A stretch of 64,000 bases of DNA from Triatoma infestans (taxonomy: Eukaryota; Arthropoda; Insecta; Hemiptera; Reduviidae): NCBI GenBank assembly GCA_011037195.1, contig JAAEAF010001573.1, positions 1 through 64,000 on the forward strand. Direction: 5' to 3'. A program made the translations under genes and the position numbers. Numbering within the stretch: position 1 is the first letter of the stretch; each line of letters starts with the position of its first letter. This document shows, piece by piece, positions 21,985 to 32,884 of the stretch. The notes under the pieces were generated by a model. The model made no database searches and was not told the DNA's origin. It saw only the letters and a list, made by a program, of their open reading frames with translations.

Positions 21985-22262
21985 GATTTTATTTACTAAT
22001 AGGAGGAAGATCGTAGGATTAAAACCTCCTAGGTTATTAGGAACTTCTGTTCAGATTTGTAAATCGGTGAAGTTTTTTGGGGGTGGTTCTTGACAGTAAA
22101 TTAAATTGGTCGGAACATGTTAAGGCACAGCATCAAAAGGCAATTATTTCCTTTTGGCAATATCGAAGAATCGTAGGTAAAAATTGAGGGATTTCTCCCA
22201 AGATGATGTTTTGGATTTTTAGTATGGTTATTAAACCTAGGTTGTATATGCGGCTGTGGTGT
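21985..22262 (+). pseudogene. LINE reverse-transcriptase thumb relic
   Basis: The translation reads RRKIVGLKPPRLLGTSVQIC, then after a one-base frameshift VVLDSKLNWSEHVKAQHQKA and WQYRRIVGKN, a stop, and GISPKMMFWIFSMVIKPRL. This order (ligand loop, 'LDSKLNW..H', 'GLSPK...W.Y..V.RP.L.Y') is the C-terminal part of reverse transcriptases in I/Jockey-type LINEs, usually just before RNase H. At least one frameshift and one stop break it. Confidence 0.7.
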
Positions 22263-22421
22263 GATGGCTAGCATTGAGATAAGATCCGCTAGACTGCTTC
22301 TAGGAGGATATTCAACGTTTGGACTATGATCATTCAGCTCGTATTTTATCATTTCTTACCAGTGTATCAACAAGATTTGCTCTGTGCAACTCTGTGTTAT
22401 TACACTGTTTCAGGCAAAAAA

Positions 22422-22458
22422 CATCCTGATTGTGGGCCAACGCCCAAAACCGGTCGAT
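22422..22458 (+). ncRNA. hammerhead-like motif, family B copy 2 right arm
   Basis: CATC, CTGATTG, stem II GGGC...GCCC, AAAA, ACCGGT, C, GATG. Stem I and the helix III palindrome are intact, but the core GA and the GAAA guanine have mutated. Confidence 0.5.
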
Positions 22459-22779
22459 GACCACAAAATAAGCCGGCTATCACGGAAAATAACTCACATA
22501 TTGTTTGTATTTTTTTTTTTTTGAAGCTCTTATATTTCTTTGGGTTTGTCCTTGGTTAATTGGGATTATAATTAGATGTCTTGATTGTGTTAGTTTCACT
22601 TTTATTTGGTCAAACATTGATAAATCGTCATATATTCATTGCTATTTCAGTTAAATAATTGACTTTTATTTTTTAATTAAATGTTTATTAAATACATGTA
22701 ATGTATTTTATTAATGAGCATGCTAAAATAAAGTCCTCCTCAGTAGGGGTTATTATTTTCGGGAGAACGAAAATTCAAA

Positions 22780-23135
22780 CAGAAAACATACAGATCCTTT
22801 GCTAAAAACATATTTTTTCACAATCTGGGGACATCAAAATATGTATTTCCTGTAAAAATTCTATTTCGAAAACAAAACTGATTGGTTATAAAATCGTATA
22901 CTGAAAGAACTATTCAGTACACTTACACTTCCGCTGAATCGATTCCCTTAAAAATGAGAATTTCGGAAATACATGTAATGCTTATTAATAGTAAGTGAAT
23001 AATCGTATAATAAATATATTTGATCCTCCATTCAACCAGCCAATAAAACCCATGAATTTTTCCAGAAAAATGTTTCAATTAAAAGCGACATATCTATTTA
23101 TAATTAGTGTGAACAATGTTTAAAGAAAAATCATT
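22780..23135. mobile_element. family A-like diverged fragment
   Basis: It contains CAGATCCTTTGCTAAAAACA, TTTCCTGTAAAAATTCTATT and CATGAATTTTTCCAGAAAAA, all recognisable as diverged family A monomer and 3'-end text, in rearranged order. It ends where LTR family C begins (TGAAATG at 23141). Confidence 0.55.
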
Positions 23136-23140
23136 AGAAC

Positions 23141-24366
23141 TGAAATGTGATTGGTGTGAATTGTTTAGTAATAGTAGTTTGCGTAACATGAGCAGTTTAG
23201 TAAAGGGCTTGTGAGTATATATGTTTAAGAGAAAAGTATTACAAATAAGTAAAAGATCACCACCGTTTTGAAATAAATATATTATTCTCTAAGTGAATTT
23301 AAATATGTAATGTGATAACAAGAAAGTGTGATAACAAGAAGGAAATATATAATTTTTAAATTATAAAAATTATAACTAGTGGTGCCAGCCAGTCGCTATT
23401 ATTCAGGTCAAGAGCCGCGGTCAGTGCACGGTCAAAGGGACCGCCAAAGACACACCGCTAAAACCCTTTCAAAAGGGTCATTATACGGTCAGTGTACAGA
23501 AGCCACCTGGCCGATATACAAGGGTCAACAAACACTCAAAAGACCACCTGGCTACAGTCCTTTGATAACCGCCATCATCTGTTGCCACACTGGTCACCGA
23601 CCTATTCAAGACCTAGGGTCAACACACGGCAAGAGATGTTTTCGTGTGACCCGTAATTACACACTTGTCAATGTGTGAGTGATGCCAATATAAACGTCTC
23701 TCCACCGGAAGAGGGGATGAGTATTCTTCAGAATTTTATCAGCGTTTCATCAGGATTCTACCAGTGATATACGACATCAGTTCATACATTGCCCCCTATC
23801 TAAGGTTTTAAACATATATTTATTCATCAATCATTATAGTTGTGCATTCTAGTTACCATTTAAATCATTTTAAATTAATTGTAGTTTATCTTTTCAAACG
23901 TTTAAATTATTGTTAAAATATATGTCTATTTTCGTAAATTAGTAGTTCATATTTCGAGTAACAACTATCTAAAAATCTCTAACTCCCAACCATTCATCGC
24001 ATCATAACTCTCTTCAAGACATCTGATTCCACTACAAATACTATACAATATCACAATAATATGCTTATAAGTATACTGAAGCTAGCTAGATTGATTTAAC
24101 TTAAACTGGCACTGATGTTTACTGGTAGAATTCTGGTACAGACTGTCCTCAAAGAATGGCTTCTCTTCATAGTTAAAATCCTCCCCTATGAGAAGGGGTA
24201 GACAATGCTAACCAAGTTCATGAACTCTAAAAGACAAAGCCAACCAGGTCCTTTGAACTCTTTCTATAACTGAAGTCTTCTACCTGGGTGAACCATTTTT
24301 TGCCAGCGAATGTTAAAATATTCTTGAAATAATATTTTTCAAATAAAATATGTTTCTGTCATCCAG
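23141..24366 (+). mobile_element. LTR family C copy, split by a family D LTR
   Basis: Family C text runs 23141-23301 (TGAAATGTGATTGGTG, GAGCAGTTTAGTAAAGGGCT) and resumes at 24041-24366 (ACAGACTGTCCTCAAAGAAT, CCCTATGAGAAGGGGTAGAC, ending TTTCTGTCATCCA). The gap is exactly the family D solo LTR. The 3' end abuts a gag-like relic in opposite orientation, and no target duplication is visible for this copy, so its right edge was probably rearranged. Confidence 0.7.
23306..24036 (+). mobile_element. solo LTR, family D, copy 1 (731 bp)
   Basis: It starts TGTAATG and ends CCACTACA, the TG...CA form of a retrotransposon LTR, and is flanked by AATA at 23302-23305 and 24037-24040 (4-bp target duplication, usual for Gypsy-type elements). 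A TATA-like AATATAAAC at 23687 follows a conserved GTGTGAGTGATGCC. The segment 23405-23622 is GC-rich and holds eight GGTCA words. The 99-residue frame across it is not a gene. The length agrees with copy 2 (730 bp). Internal coding sequence is absent, as expected after LTR-LTR recombination. Confidence 0.87.
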
Positions 24367-24739
24367 CGTCGTCCCAGCCAGAAAGGTTAGCGCAATAGCT
24401 AATTTGGTCTAGGAAGTCTGTACCATTGGCTGAATTTTCGCCATCGAATGTGGGCAAACTATTTATTAATTGTAAATTTCTCAATGGGCTAGCAGGTTGA
24501 TTGCCTGGAGGTGGCTGGAGGATTTGCTAATTGCTGCTGAGCAAGTAAATATTCTATACAGCAGCGTCGATGCCCATATCTTGTCCATTTATCTTATACA
24601 TTTTAGAAATGAATGAATTACTTGGGGAAAGATTATATTTTTCAAGATGTCTACGCAGCTGCATTAAATTGCCGCCAACATCGCGTAATATCTTTACAAT
24701 TTGCGATCTATTAAGAACACTCATAAATTCAAAATTCAC
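24366..24739 (-). pseudogene. gag-like relic of an LTR retrotransposon
   Basis: On the minus strand an open frame (24739-24554) reads MSVLNRSQIVKILRDVGGNL and on to a stop. Downstream, in another frame, SLPTFDGENSANGTDFLDQI and SGWDDAG appear. The phrase 'LPTFxGEN...FLxQI...LSGWDD' resembles the start of the capsid region in Gypsy/Pao gag proteins. It is cut off where family C begins. The similarity is from memory and moderate; an unrelated protein is possible. Confidence 0.45.
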
Positions 24740-24789
24740 AAGGGATTGGGGTACAATGGTACAAATACAAAATTTTAAAAATGAAATTC

Positions 24790-25428
24790 ACTCCCTCTAG
24801 CCTGGTGTTAAATTAACTGACACCTTCCTACCTATTGCTGATAGAGTACGCTATCTTGGGTATACATGGGCAGATGACTAACCTGAACCCCCATACCAGA
24901 GAAAAGGATTTTCTTCTAAAGACGATTTCTTATCCTTTCAATACTCTTAGACAAACGATCTAAACTTATTTAAAAAAATAAGCTTACACTATACAAAACT
25001 TTACGACCAGTATGGACTTGCAGACTAGAGGTATGGGGCTCCACTAAGCATTCCAACGTTTACCGTATCCAATCCTTACAGTCCAAAATCCTACGAAAAA
25101 ATTACCAATGCTCCTTATTATGTCTTCAATAAAACCTTATATAATGACATATATATTTTATTTGTGCCTGATCTAATAAAATCCTGTTATCAAAGATTCC
25201 ATTATCATAATCCTTTGGATCAACAATATGCTACTCAAATCTTACACGATAATCCATCCTGACGTCTGAAGCGTCAGTGCCCAGTGATCTTTCAAATTAA
25301 CTTCAACGCCATGAAGTAAATACCACTGGGTATTTTCTTCACATGTCCATTCATATCATTTAAACATTCACCACATTTCCTTATTGTATCTATTGCACAG
25401 TTGCAAATAAATTATTGAAGGAGAAAAA
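24790..25428 (+). pseudogene. Jockey-like LINE, 3' end relic
   Basis: Fragments in shifting frames read PIADRVRYLGYTWAD, TNAPYYVFNKTLYNDI, FHYHNPLDQQYATQILHD and the terminal RLKRQ. They match in order the C-terminal part of the Jockey-type fragment at 63533-64000 on the opposite strand (APFYVTNRTIHNDLKIP, HPNPLVQVLY, RRLKRQ). It is followed by AATAAA-like signals and an A-rich end near 25428. Many frameshifts; clearly dead. Confidence 0.72.
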
Positions 25429-25429
25429 A

Positions 25430-25536
25430 AATATGTCAGGTTCGTTTAAGAATTCAATAATATTGTTATTTTTACAAAATAAAAAAAAAATGTAAGTAAA
25501 TATAAAATAAGCACGAAATGTTGTGTTGTTATATGT

Positions 25537-25573
<37 letters not shown>

Positions 25574-26375
25574 TTGTGTTATCGTAAAAATGAAAACCCT
25601 ATTCCAAAGAATGGGTTGAAGCTGATATTCTTGAAGTTGGTAAAAAAGTATGATGCGTATTATAATATGAAGTGTGTGGGTGGCAGAAGTAAGAGTTTGT
25701 GAAGAAAAGTCTTTCCTGAAGAGGTGGTAAGTATGTTGCAAGTAGTGTGTTTGTGTGTGTGCGTTTGGGTGGGGTATGGGTGTTTGTGTATGTATGTAAC
25801 ATACACGTACTAAACTCAGATAGAATGATATTGGAGGCGGTGACAAAAGAGACACCATGTGATGGATGTGTTCCTCGCTAGCTATACTGTGCGCCTTCCT
25901 CACCCCTAAACAACATTTGTTACCACGCCGATTTACGGGGCAACCGTACAACATCAAGTCACTGGTCCGCTGTATACCAACTCTATTTATCCTATTAACC
26001 CAATCTACTTTCTTACATTATACTTTTTTCACCATTTTATCTTTTCACTTGCCTTTCCACGAAAATAAGAAGATGAACAAAATAATCAGAGGGTAAGGCG
26101 ATATTCACCGTAGACAGTCATTCGGGGAATATTTCTTTTCTACTTTATCTTTTGCAATGGTAGATTTTTCCTTTTATATTCCTTCAATGGTTCTTATATA
26201 TATCGCTTATTTGTTGATGATAGTGGTTGATGTGTATAAATATGTATACACTCACAACATACTTACTAACACGCTCATTTTCTATAAACACTCTCATAGT
26301 AATAACTAAGCATTACTCATCGAAATTCTTCAGAAACAAGTGTAATTTGGTGTTGGTTGCTATTGTATATATATA
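25430..26375. other. unassigned DNA with a TG microsatellite
   Basis: A TG run lies at 25539-25571 with further TG-rich text to 25800. The strand-shadow frames here encode TH repeats or low-complexity peptides. Nothing else recognised. Confidence 0.45.
25539..25571. repeat. (TG)n microsatellite
   Basis: About sixteen uninterrupted TG units. Confidence 0.95.
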
Positions 26376-26413
26376 TTAAATTAAATAAAACCGCTCGTGC
26401 CTTGCTAGGTGAC

Positions 26414-26444
<31 letters not shown>

Positions 26445-26464
26445 AGCGGTTTTATTTAATTTAA
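26376..26464. repeat. perfect 21-bp inverted repeat around an (AT)n core
   Basis: TTAAATTAAATAAAACCGCTC at 26376-26396 (21 bases; first 20 TTAAATTAAATAAAACCGCT) is matched without mismatch by its inverse at 26444-26464. The 47-bp spacer ends in about fourteen AT units, so the DNA could extrude a cruciform. The word ACCGCTCGTGC is also present, inverted, in LTR family C. Confidence 0.85.
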
Positions 26465-26609
26465 GAAATATCTTAATTGGAGCTGATTTAGATAATGACA
26501 AGTACTTCGAGAGATAATTAGGAATTAGAATTTAACCATACATAAAGACAATAATTTAATATCTAGATAGATATTAAATATTTAGAGCTAAAGACGAGCT
26601 AAACTGAAT

Positions 26610-27045
26610 ATAAAATTACGATAGATAATCTGTACTTAGGCTCGTTTAGACTTGTAATATTTAGGCGTGTAAAGAACCCATATTTAAGTATACATGCGTG
26701 GATGGTATGTATGAATTATGAAAGGTGAAATCTGGAATTGAATGCGTAATTATCAAACAACTTGCTTATATAGATTAATTGTTCAACAACATATTTATTT
26801 ATCTTCCTATCTTACGATCATTCAGCTCATATTTTATCATTTCCTGTCCGTAACCATTTCACAGTAGCCCACGGCTGACACAGTGTTCTTTCGCTCTGTT
26901 ATAAATAAAGAAGTAAGATAGTATGGATAATTAATTATTAAGTAAATCTCCTTCAAAAAACGTAGCTTAAGTTACTACACATTCCAACTTGTTAAAGGGA
27001 ACAATATGCCCCTTTAAAGTTCGAAACGTGAATTTCTAATTTTAC
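26610..27045 (-). mobile_element. family B interior fragment, copy 3
   Basis: This is the inverse of 21640-21910 plus the neighbouring arm text: GTGAAATCTGGAATTGAATG, CAGTAGCCCACGGCTGACAC, AAGTAAATCTCCTTCAAAAA. It uninterruptedly joins the two parts separated by the LINE insertion at 20928-21627, and so shows the empty site. Confidence 0.75.
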
Positions 27046-28630
27046 AATGCTGAATTGTCACATTCCTCACCTCGAATGGAACAATGAAATCTTAAGAATA
27101 GTTTTAATAATTTTCTTCGTTTCGGTATTATTGGCTATTTGTAATAGGCTGATTAAAATTATTTCATATAAAATCAACCATAATACCTTCAATATCATAA
27201 TTTGATGGGGGGGGTACATTAAATATGTTAATTAATAATTACTTATTATAATTTCTATTTGGATCTTCTCAAAAGGGATCTCGTGAGGTCTGTGTTTATA
27301 CATAAGTTGGAGAGGATGAAAAACAAATTAATATATAGATTCAAAAAATATATAATTAAATAACAATATATATCAAAAATAAATAAATACAATATTGCGT
27401 TACAACTACATAAGTGTCTTGTCATTTAGGAGAAACTGCTTTTTATAAAACTTTCATATTTTCTGACTTGAAGAAGGTTGGGTTTCTTGAAGCACTTCCC
27501 ACCACTCACTACTGTAACATCGCTTGTCCTGACGATAGGTTTCAGTCTTTTTACAACATAAATTGGAACTGACCCCCTCCCTAAAAGGGTCCACCTTATA
27601 TATTCTACCTCCACCCCGGGGAAAGTGAGATGAGGTAAATTCCCTTTGTCCTAAATAAATGTAATGTTAGGGGTATGCCAGGTATATCTGACTCAACTAA
27701 TTGTTTCTTTTGTGCCTTTCAACCTTCAAAAAACCCAACTTTATAAAATATATACATTGGAAAAATTCCTTACTTTGCAATCATAAAATATTTATCAAGG
27801 ATATATTTTGATACAATTTATATTTATTAATTCATCCAAAGATGTACATATTACAAAACAGATGCCATTTTCAAAGCTTTAATGCTATAATGTTTTTTCC
27901 TTCGTTGAATATTAAACTTTTTTTTTGTAAGATATTAATTCTTCTTTTTAATATTCATCGAAGGCAAAAATTAAAGAACTTATAATTTATTAAACTTATT
28001 TTAAATATTATTAACTTATTTTATTAAATAATATTTATCAGTAATTAAACCAATTTAAAATAAAGCTCCATAGCTTTTGAATAAATATGTTTACGAACAA
28101 TCATTTTAATATTTGAATGCAATTCTACAATTTCAGCAAAGTTGTTTACTTTATTTCCATCGATGGACAGCACGTCTGAAGAGAAAACAAGCAACTCGCT
28201 TACTCAGCTATCGAGTGATTGCTGGTAGTTGAGAATAGTTGAGAGTGTATATCGAAAGACAACACAATAAGTGGAAGGCAAGAGTGCGTGAAGAGAAGAT
28301 GAAAACACACTGAGCTCCCCCTCCCCCCGTCGCCCAACTGATTCACACTTATCCCGCTGCCCCCTCAATACATTTTTCACTCAATGGCAGCGCAAACCAT
28401 CTTCATCCTCAATCCATCCAATTTTCCCAATGTCCCACCTCCTGCCAACTTTGTTTGCTTTCTATAAAGGTAACAACCGGGGAGGGGGAGAGGTCTTGCA
28501 CCCTCCTTTATGTTTGAGCCCAACTTAGACTTGAAGTGGATATTGCTTTCTGCCTAGCTATTCAACTACATCTTGTTACAAAACATTTGTTTACGGGTTC
28601 ATTTCGTTCACTTGTGTGTTTTTTTTTTAC
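27046..28630. other. unassigned DNA
   Basis: AT-rich to about 28140, then a GC-richer, pyrimidine-rich stretch (28150-28520, with CCCCCTCCCCCCGTCGCCC) that stands out from its surroundings and has no repeats elsewhere in the window. It could be single-copy sequence near a gene, but I see no exon. Confidence 0.4.
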
Positions 28631-29775
28631 TTCCTCTTATTCCTCGTAAAAGAGGAAGTATTGTAATCGTGTTAAATTTTTGTTATCGAGTTTTCACCGG
28701 AAATATCCGTTTTGAGGTCCCCTCAGTCCAAAAAAAGGTTTTTATAAAATGGTGTGTGTGTGTGTGTAAACAGCATAGCTCAAAAATGAAAATTCGCAGA
28801 AAGTTCAAACTTCAAATTCCGTTGAGGTATCACCATAGGATCAGTAAGTTATCTGTAAAAAGTACTCAACCAAAAGTACGACTTTACTGATTTGTTTTTT
28901 TTTACTTTTTTGTGATTTGCTTGAAAATGGCGCCTAAGATTTTGTTTAAACTTAGTTTATCAACTGCTCATACTATAATTTGAAACATTTCTCCAGGAAA
29001 ATTCATCTAAGGGCACTTTTGTGGGAGGGATGGTTTAGGTTTTCCACTAAAGTGCTAGTTCATTTTAATACACAATTATAACATCTTAAATAATATTATT
29101 AGAGTTGAATACTTAGTTAAAATTTCGTGTTTCAATTTTCTGCTATTTTTATCAAAACAGCACCAATGATTTTCTTTAAACTCAGTATGTGAACTACATG
29201 TTTACAGAGCTACAACTTTCTTTTTTTTTAACATTTCTCCGGGTAAACATTAAGAAAAGATGTGTGAGGTGGCTTGATCACTTGCACAGAATGCCACCTA
29301 CCCAAATGGATGATGGCAGGAAGTCCGGGAGGAAAAAGATTAAGAGGATGACATCAGGAGCATCAGGTGACTGGTTGATGTGGAGGACGACCTCACGAAG
29401 TTTGGTATAACAGAATGGAGAAGAAAAGCCGAAGATAGACAAGATTGGCAATTGTTTGTGGTCGAGGCCCAGGCCCAACTAGGGCTGTAGCGCCATTTAG
29501 TTATAGTAGCAGTAGTAAACACATTTAAGGGAGTGGTGGGGTTACCTTTTCCTCTAAAGTGCTATCATAGTTGATTATAAAATTGTATCATCTAAACATA
29601 ATTTATTAAAAATAAATAGGTTGCCGAAATTCGAAGTTTCAAGAAAATTAATAAACCGGAAATGCATTTTTACTGAACAATTTTTTTCAGTCTTCGCGTT
29701 TTTTTCTTTAAAAACATCGTTGAAATTAATTAAATTTGGTATACAAGCTATTGCAATTTTTAAAGTCATTCAAGC
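28631..29775 (-). mobile_element. family A element, copy 4, with nested LINE
   Basis: The plus strand opens CTTCCTCTTATTCCTCG and continues through the standard order (CGAGTTTTCACCGGAAATAT, GTGTGTGTAAACAGCATAGC, the monomers) to about 29775, where the terminal CACTCACAC block is missing. It is interrupted at 29250-29521 by a LINE fragment. Confidence 0.8.
29243..29521 (+). mobile_element. RTE-like LINE 3' end nested in family A
   Basis: GTAAACA at 29243-29249 and 29515-29521 are the 7-bp target duplications; removing 29250-29521 restores the family A text GGGTAAACACATTTAAGGG seen in similar form at about 9622. The insert reads KKRCVRWLDHLHRMPPTQ and GRKSGRKKIKRM, then after a frameshift DDLTKFGITEWRRKAEDRQ and FVVEAQAQLGL followed by a stop. 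This is the characteristic C-terminus of RTE-clade polymerases. The 3' end is a short TAGTAGCAGTA-type tail, not poly(A). Only about 270 bp were integrated. Confidence 0.88.
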
Positions 29776-30317
29776 TGAGGCTAGATTCTAGCAAACGGTT
29801 GTAGTGGCCACAAGTTTCTATTTAATCAATTTCCAAAACACCTTGCGATCGATTGAAATTATCATCAATCGATTTGACTTGTTTTCATGCAATCTAATCT
29901 TGAATAATGAATTGTACATTATTAGCCGTTCTTGCAGAATAATATATATACATATAGCACAATTTCGATTATCCGTGCTTGAAATACATAACTTCAATTT
30001 CTTTAATAGGAATGGTTATCTGTTTGATATACATACGAATACATGAAACACAGGAAGACTTTCCATTTTCTGTGTGTACATTATGTTTGCATATCCACTT
30101 ATTGTAACATCCCTTTAGTCTGTTTTTTCAGTCTATTGAGAGAATAGCTAATCCGTTGATTGATCGATCATCAGGATGTTTTGTAGCATACACTATGTTT
30201 ATTTCTTTACATACATATTTTTCGCATAAAATTATAGAACATCTTACAAACCAGTAAAAAGATTTATTACCTCCAAAAATTGAAAAATTTACATGCAACA
30301 AATAAATGCAAGAAAAT
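29776..30317. other. unassigned, with a family B scrap
   Basis: At 30165-30205 GATCATCAGGATGTTTTGTA is the outer half of the family B hammerhead region; nothing else is assignable. Confidence 0.4.
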
Positions 30318-30555
30318 TCTCAGCATCAGAGATATTTTCCGTGGTAGCCTGCTACTACTATTGGTGGTCATCGATCAGTTTCGAGCGTTTGTCCATCATC
30401 AGGATGTTTTTGTCAAAATAGTGTGATAACATAGACGCACAGAGCAATTTCAGTTAATAGTGAAAATCGTCGATAACCACCAAAAGAAACAGGCTATCAC
30501 GGAAAATATCTCTAATGCTTTCCAGCCTCTGAGGAACCAACCATAACTATAGCAA
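30318..30555. mobile_element. family B foldback, copy 4 (short)
   Basis: The left arm 30318-30455 (CATCAGAGATATTTTCCGTG, TTTGTCCATCATCAGGATG) meets the right arm 30460-30555 (AACAGGCTATCACGGAAAAT) with almost no centre. The right arm lacks the core half of its ribozyme-like motif. Confidence 0.7.
30369..30406 (-). ncRNA. hammerhead-like motif, family B copy 4
   Basis: On the minus strand CATC, CTGATGA, degraded stem II, GAAA, ACTGAT in place of ACCGGT, C, GATG. Both core boxes and stem I are intact; the helix III palindrome is lost. Confidence 0.5.
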
Positions 30556-31954
30556 GAAAATTGTATTTACTATAAAACGAAAAACATTAATTTTTCTTAT
30601 AAATTTTATTATTTTTGAAATAAACATTTTGTAAGCATATTATGTATACATTTTTTTTAAATCCATATTTAAAATTGGTAGTTTTTAATTATCCGTTTTT
30701 TTCAATTAGCCCAAATAATCAAGAGTATATTGTATTTTACTTTGGTATTTATCAGTTAATAAATCATTGATCGTAGCGTTCATGAATTTATAGAATCTAG
30801 TATACAATATTCAAGTGTTACTACAACACGTGTTAAATGACTAACCACTAGCTTCCGTTAGTGGATAACAGTATTGAAGTGTTAACATGAGTATCCATTG
30901 AGTTCTATTATTGTGTATAAATTTGTGCTTGTGTTTGTATAAGAGTGTAGATGGATATACGTATGCTCTATGTTATGGTCTATTCGGCTAGCCTTGGACA
31001 ATTCACACTTGATAGAAGTTATAGAAAGCAGATTGTTATATGTTTGCATTAAACATAAACAGAACATATGTTACAGAACGTAGCTGTGTTTACTGAGTTC
31101 TGTTTTCCTAACAATTTAGACATATGTTGTACTGTGCTCCAGCTAACCTAGCAGCTTATTTCTGTAATCCATCGATATATACGTATATATAAATCAACAA
31201 TAACATGGATATCTAGAAATTCCTAACAGAATCATTAGTGCAAAGAATAAATACTAAGCACCACTTAAATCCATGGATGCAATGGCTTGGTATTTGGATA
31301 TTATGACAAAAAAAATAAAATAAATTTTCAAACTGAGTAAAAGAAGTATGTAAATTTTTTTAAACAAATAATTAGTTTAAACAAACTCAAAAAACCATAT
31401 TTAATATATTTTGACCAATAATTTTACAGAATCAAAGAATTAGGTCATAGGTTTTATATAAAAAATAATTTTTTCGGGCAACGTTTCATCTTATATTAAA
31501 TATTATGGAGATGTGCCTAAAGATAATCATGGTGGGATAGTTTGCCTAACACAAGATCACTGCTTCACTTCTCGGAAGGATTGAGGTATACAGCCTTTAG
31601 CTGCAATAGCAGGAATCACTGCTTTCCTTTAGCTTGATAAATCTATTTGATCTTTTTTCCTTTCCTAATCTTCAGCTAGTTTAATGGACTTTACTCCATG
31701 GATATGTGTGGCTTTACTTTTTTTTTTTTTTTACACCTTCTCACCCAATCTGTCTGCTTTCTTGATATCCATGTTTCACACAATGACTAAGGAGACTTAG
31801 CTGAACGATTTTAACGAAATCCCCGAAATTAAGAAAAATTAACTATGACTTGATACTGTAAATTGTGGGATTCAGAAACTCCCACTGCTTGATTATTTGA
31901 TATATTCTAATTCTGGGCAAATCTAGTTTAAGTAAAATCTTAACTTATTTTTTC
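30556..31954. other. unassigned AT-rich DNA
   Basis: Nothing recognised; a moderately GC-richer patch at 31510-31630 is unassigned. Confidence 0.4.
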
Positions 31955-32167
31955 TCTCGGACCTATTAAGTCTTTTAAGGCAAGCAGGACTCGAGAGGGT
32001 GCTCTGACTGACCACCTGGGAGCCTCCCTCCCCAAATTCCACAGTCCGGTTAAGGACAGGATAGCGGGAGGTCTCCAACTCGGGGGGTGCCACAATAGAT
32101 CCTTGGGGTGTCGCGGTGGCGTAGGCTGAAGAGGCAATCCCCCGTTAGAATCTATCTATCTATCTAA
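31955..32167 (+). mobile_element. GC-rich retroposon 3' end with (TATC)n tail
   Basis: An abruptly GC-rich 200-bp block ends in CTATCTATCTATC, the tetranucleotide tail of a retroposon. Its last part (CGCGGTGGCGTAGGCT) recurs, inverted, at the end of the LINE relic at 55.27 kb, so the two may share a 3' end. The minus-strand frame across it is proline/arginine-rich noise. Whether it is a SINE or a LINE 3' UTR cannot be decided here. Confidence 0.5.
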
Positions 32168-32884
32168 CTTCTTTTTTCTTTTTTTAATAATTTTTTTCAG
32201 TTAGTTATTAATTTGTTCACAAGCTTCGGGCAAATGTCAAAAATCTTCAGCAAATGAAGTTTCTCTCATGTCTAGAGTGTGACATTCTCATTGACATGTA
32301 AGATTAAAGTTGAAATATACATTCGTTTTTTTAATAAAGGACTATTTTGCACCAGATTAGTTTATACGAACTCGCGTTCATTTTGTTTACGCGTCTACCA
32401 CTAACAAAAATATTGTGATCCATTCAATGTACCGTGACCCCTTTCTCTTGGATCTAGTATTTTCTTTTGCAAAGTGTGAAAATACTAGCAATTTTTTTTC
32501 ATAATCTTCTTTTAATTAACTGCTTAATCATCAAAAGATGATTTTTTTTTAGTAAACAGAACTATAAAAATCATTTCTTTCTCCAGAATTTATTTTTGTT
32601 TTATAACTAAAGTAACTGTAATTATAAATTACTAGAAAGTCGACATTATTTATCGAAAATATCTTGTTGAAACTATACCAAGTTTATAATGGCCAATTTG
32701 GTGTCATGGTTGTAGTGCCTTTATCTTGTAGGAGATTTTTCTCCCACACTTATTCACTCTCTACGACAACGATTACTGCCATTAACCTTTCAAACTGTAC
32801 ATTGAACATTGCTTAGAGGCAAACAACAATGGTCATTAAAAATGATTGGGTTCGTTATCTGAGAATTTATTTTTTTATATCACT
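32168..32884. other. unassigned AT-rich DNA
   Basis: Nothing recognised. Confidence 0.4.

Larger units (their letters stand above)
20572..22500. mobile_element. family B foldback, copy 2, interrupted by LINE sequence
   Basis: The left arm (20572-20905) and right arm (22365-22500) are inverted versions of the family B arm, ending in TGGTTAATTCCGCATAGCTG on the left and CGGCTATCACGGAAAATAAC on the right. The interior between the LINE insertion and 21895 matches, in inverse orientation, 26610-27045, so it belongs to the repeat. A reverse-transcriptase relic at about 21985-22262 lies between two inverted 40-bp words (21718-21760 and 22323-22360, TCGTATTTTATCATTTCTT). Confidence 0.7.

Noticed and set aside
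23379..23678. 99-residue open frame
   Set aside because: Lies in the GC-rich part of a solo LTR; copy 2 of the LTR has no matching frame.
25529..25957. 142-residue minus-strand frame
   Set aside because: Driven by the TG microsatellite (His-Thr repeats at the C-terminus); no similarity.
32218..32262. Another hammerhead-like site (minus strand CTGAAGA ... CGAAGCTT)
   Set aside because: The GAAA box reads GAAG, no stem II can form and the closing stem does not pair.
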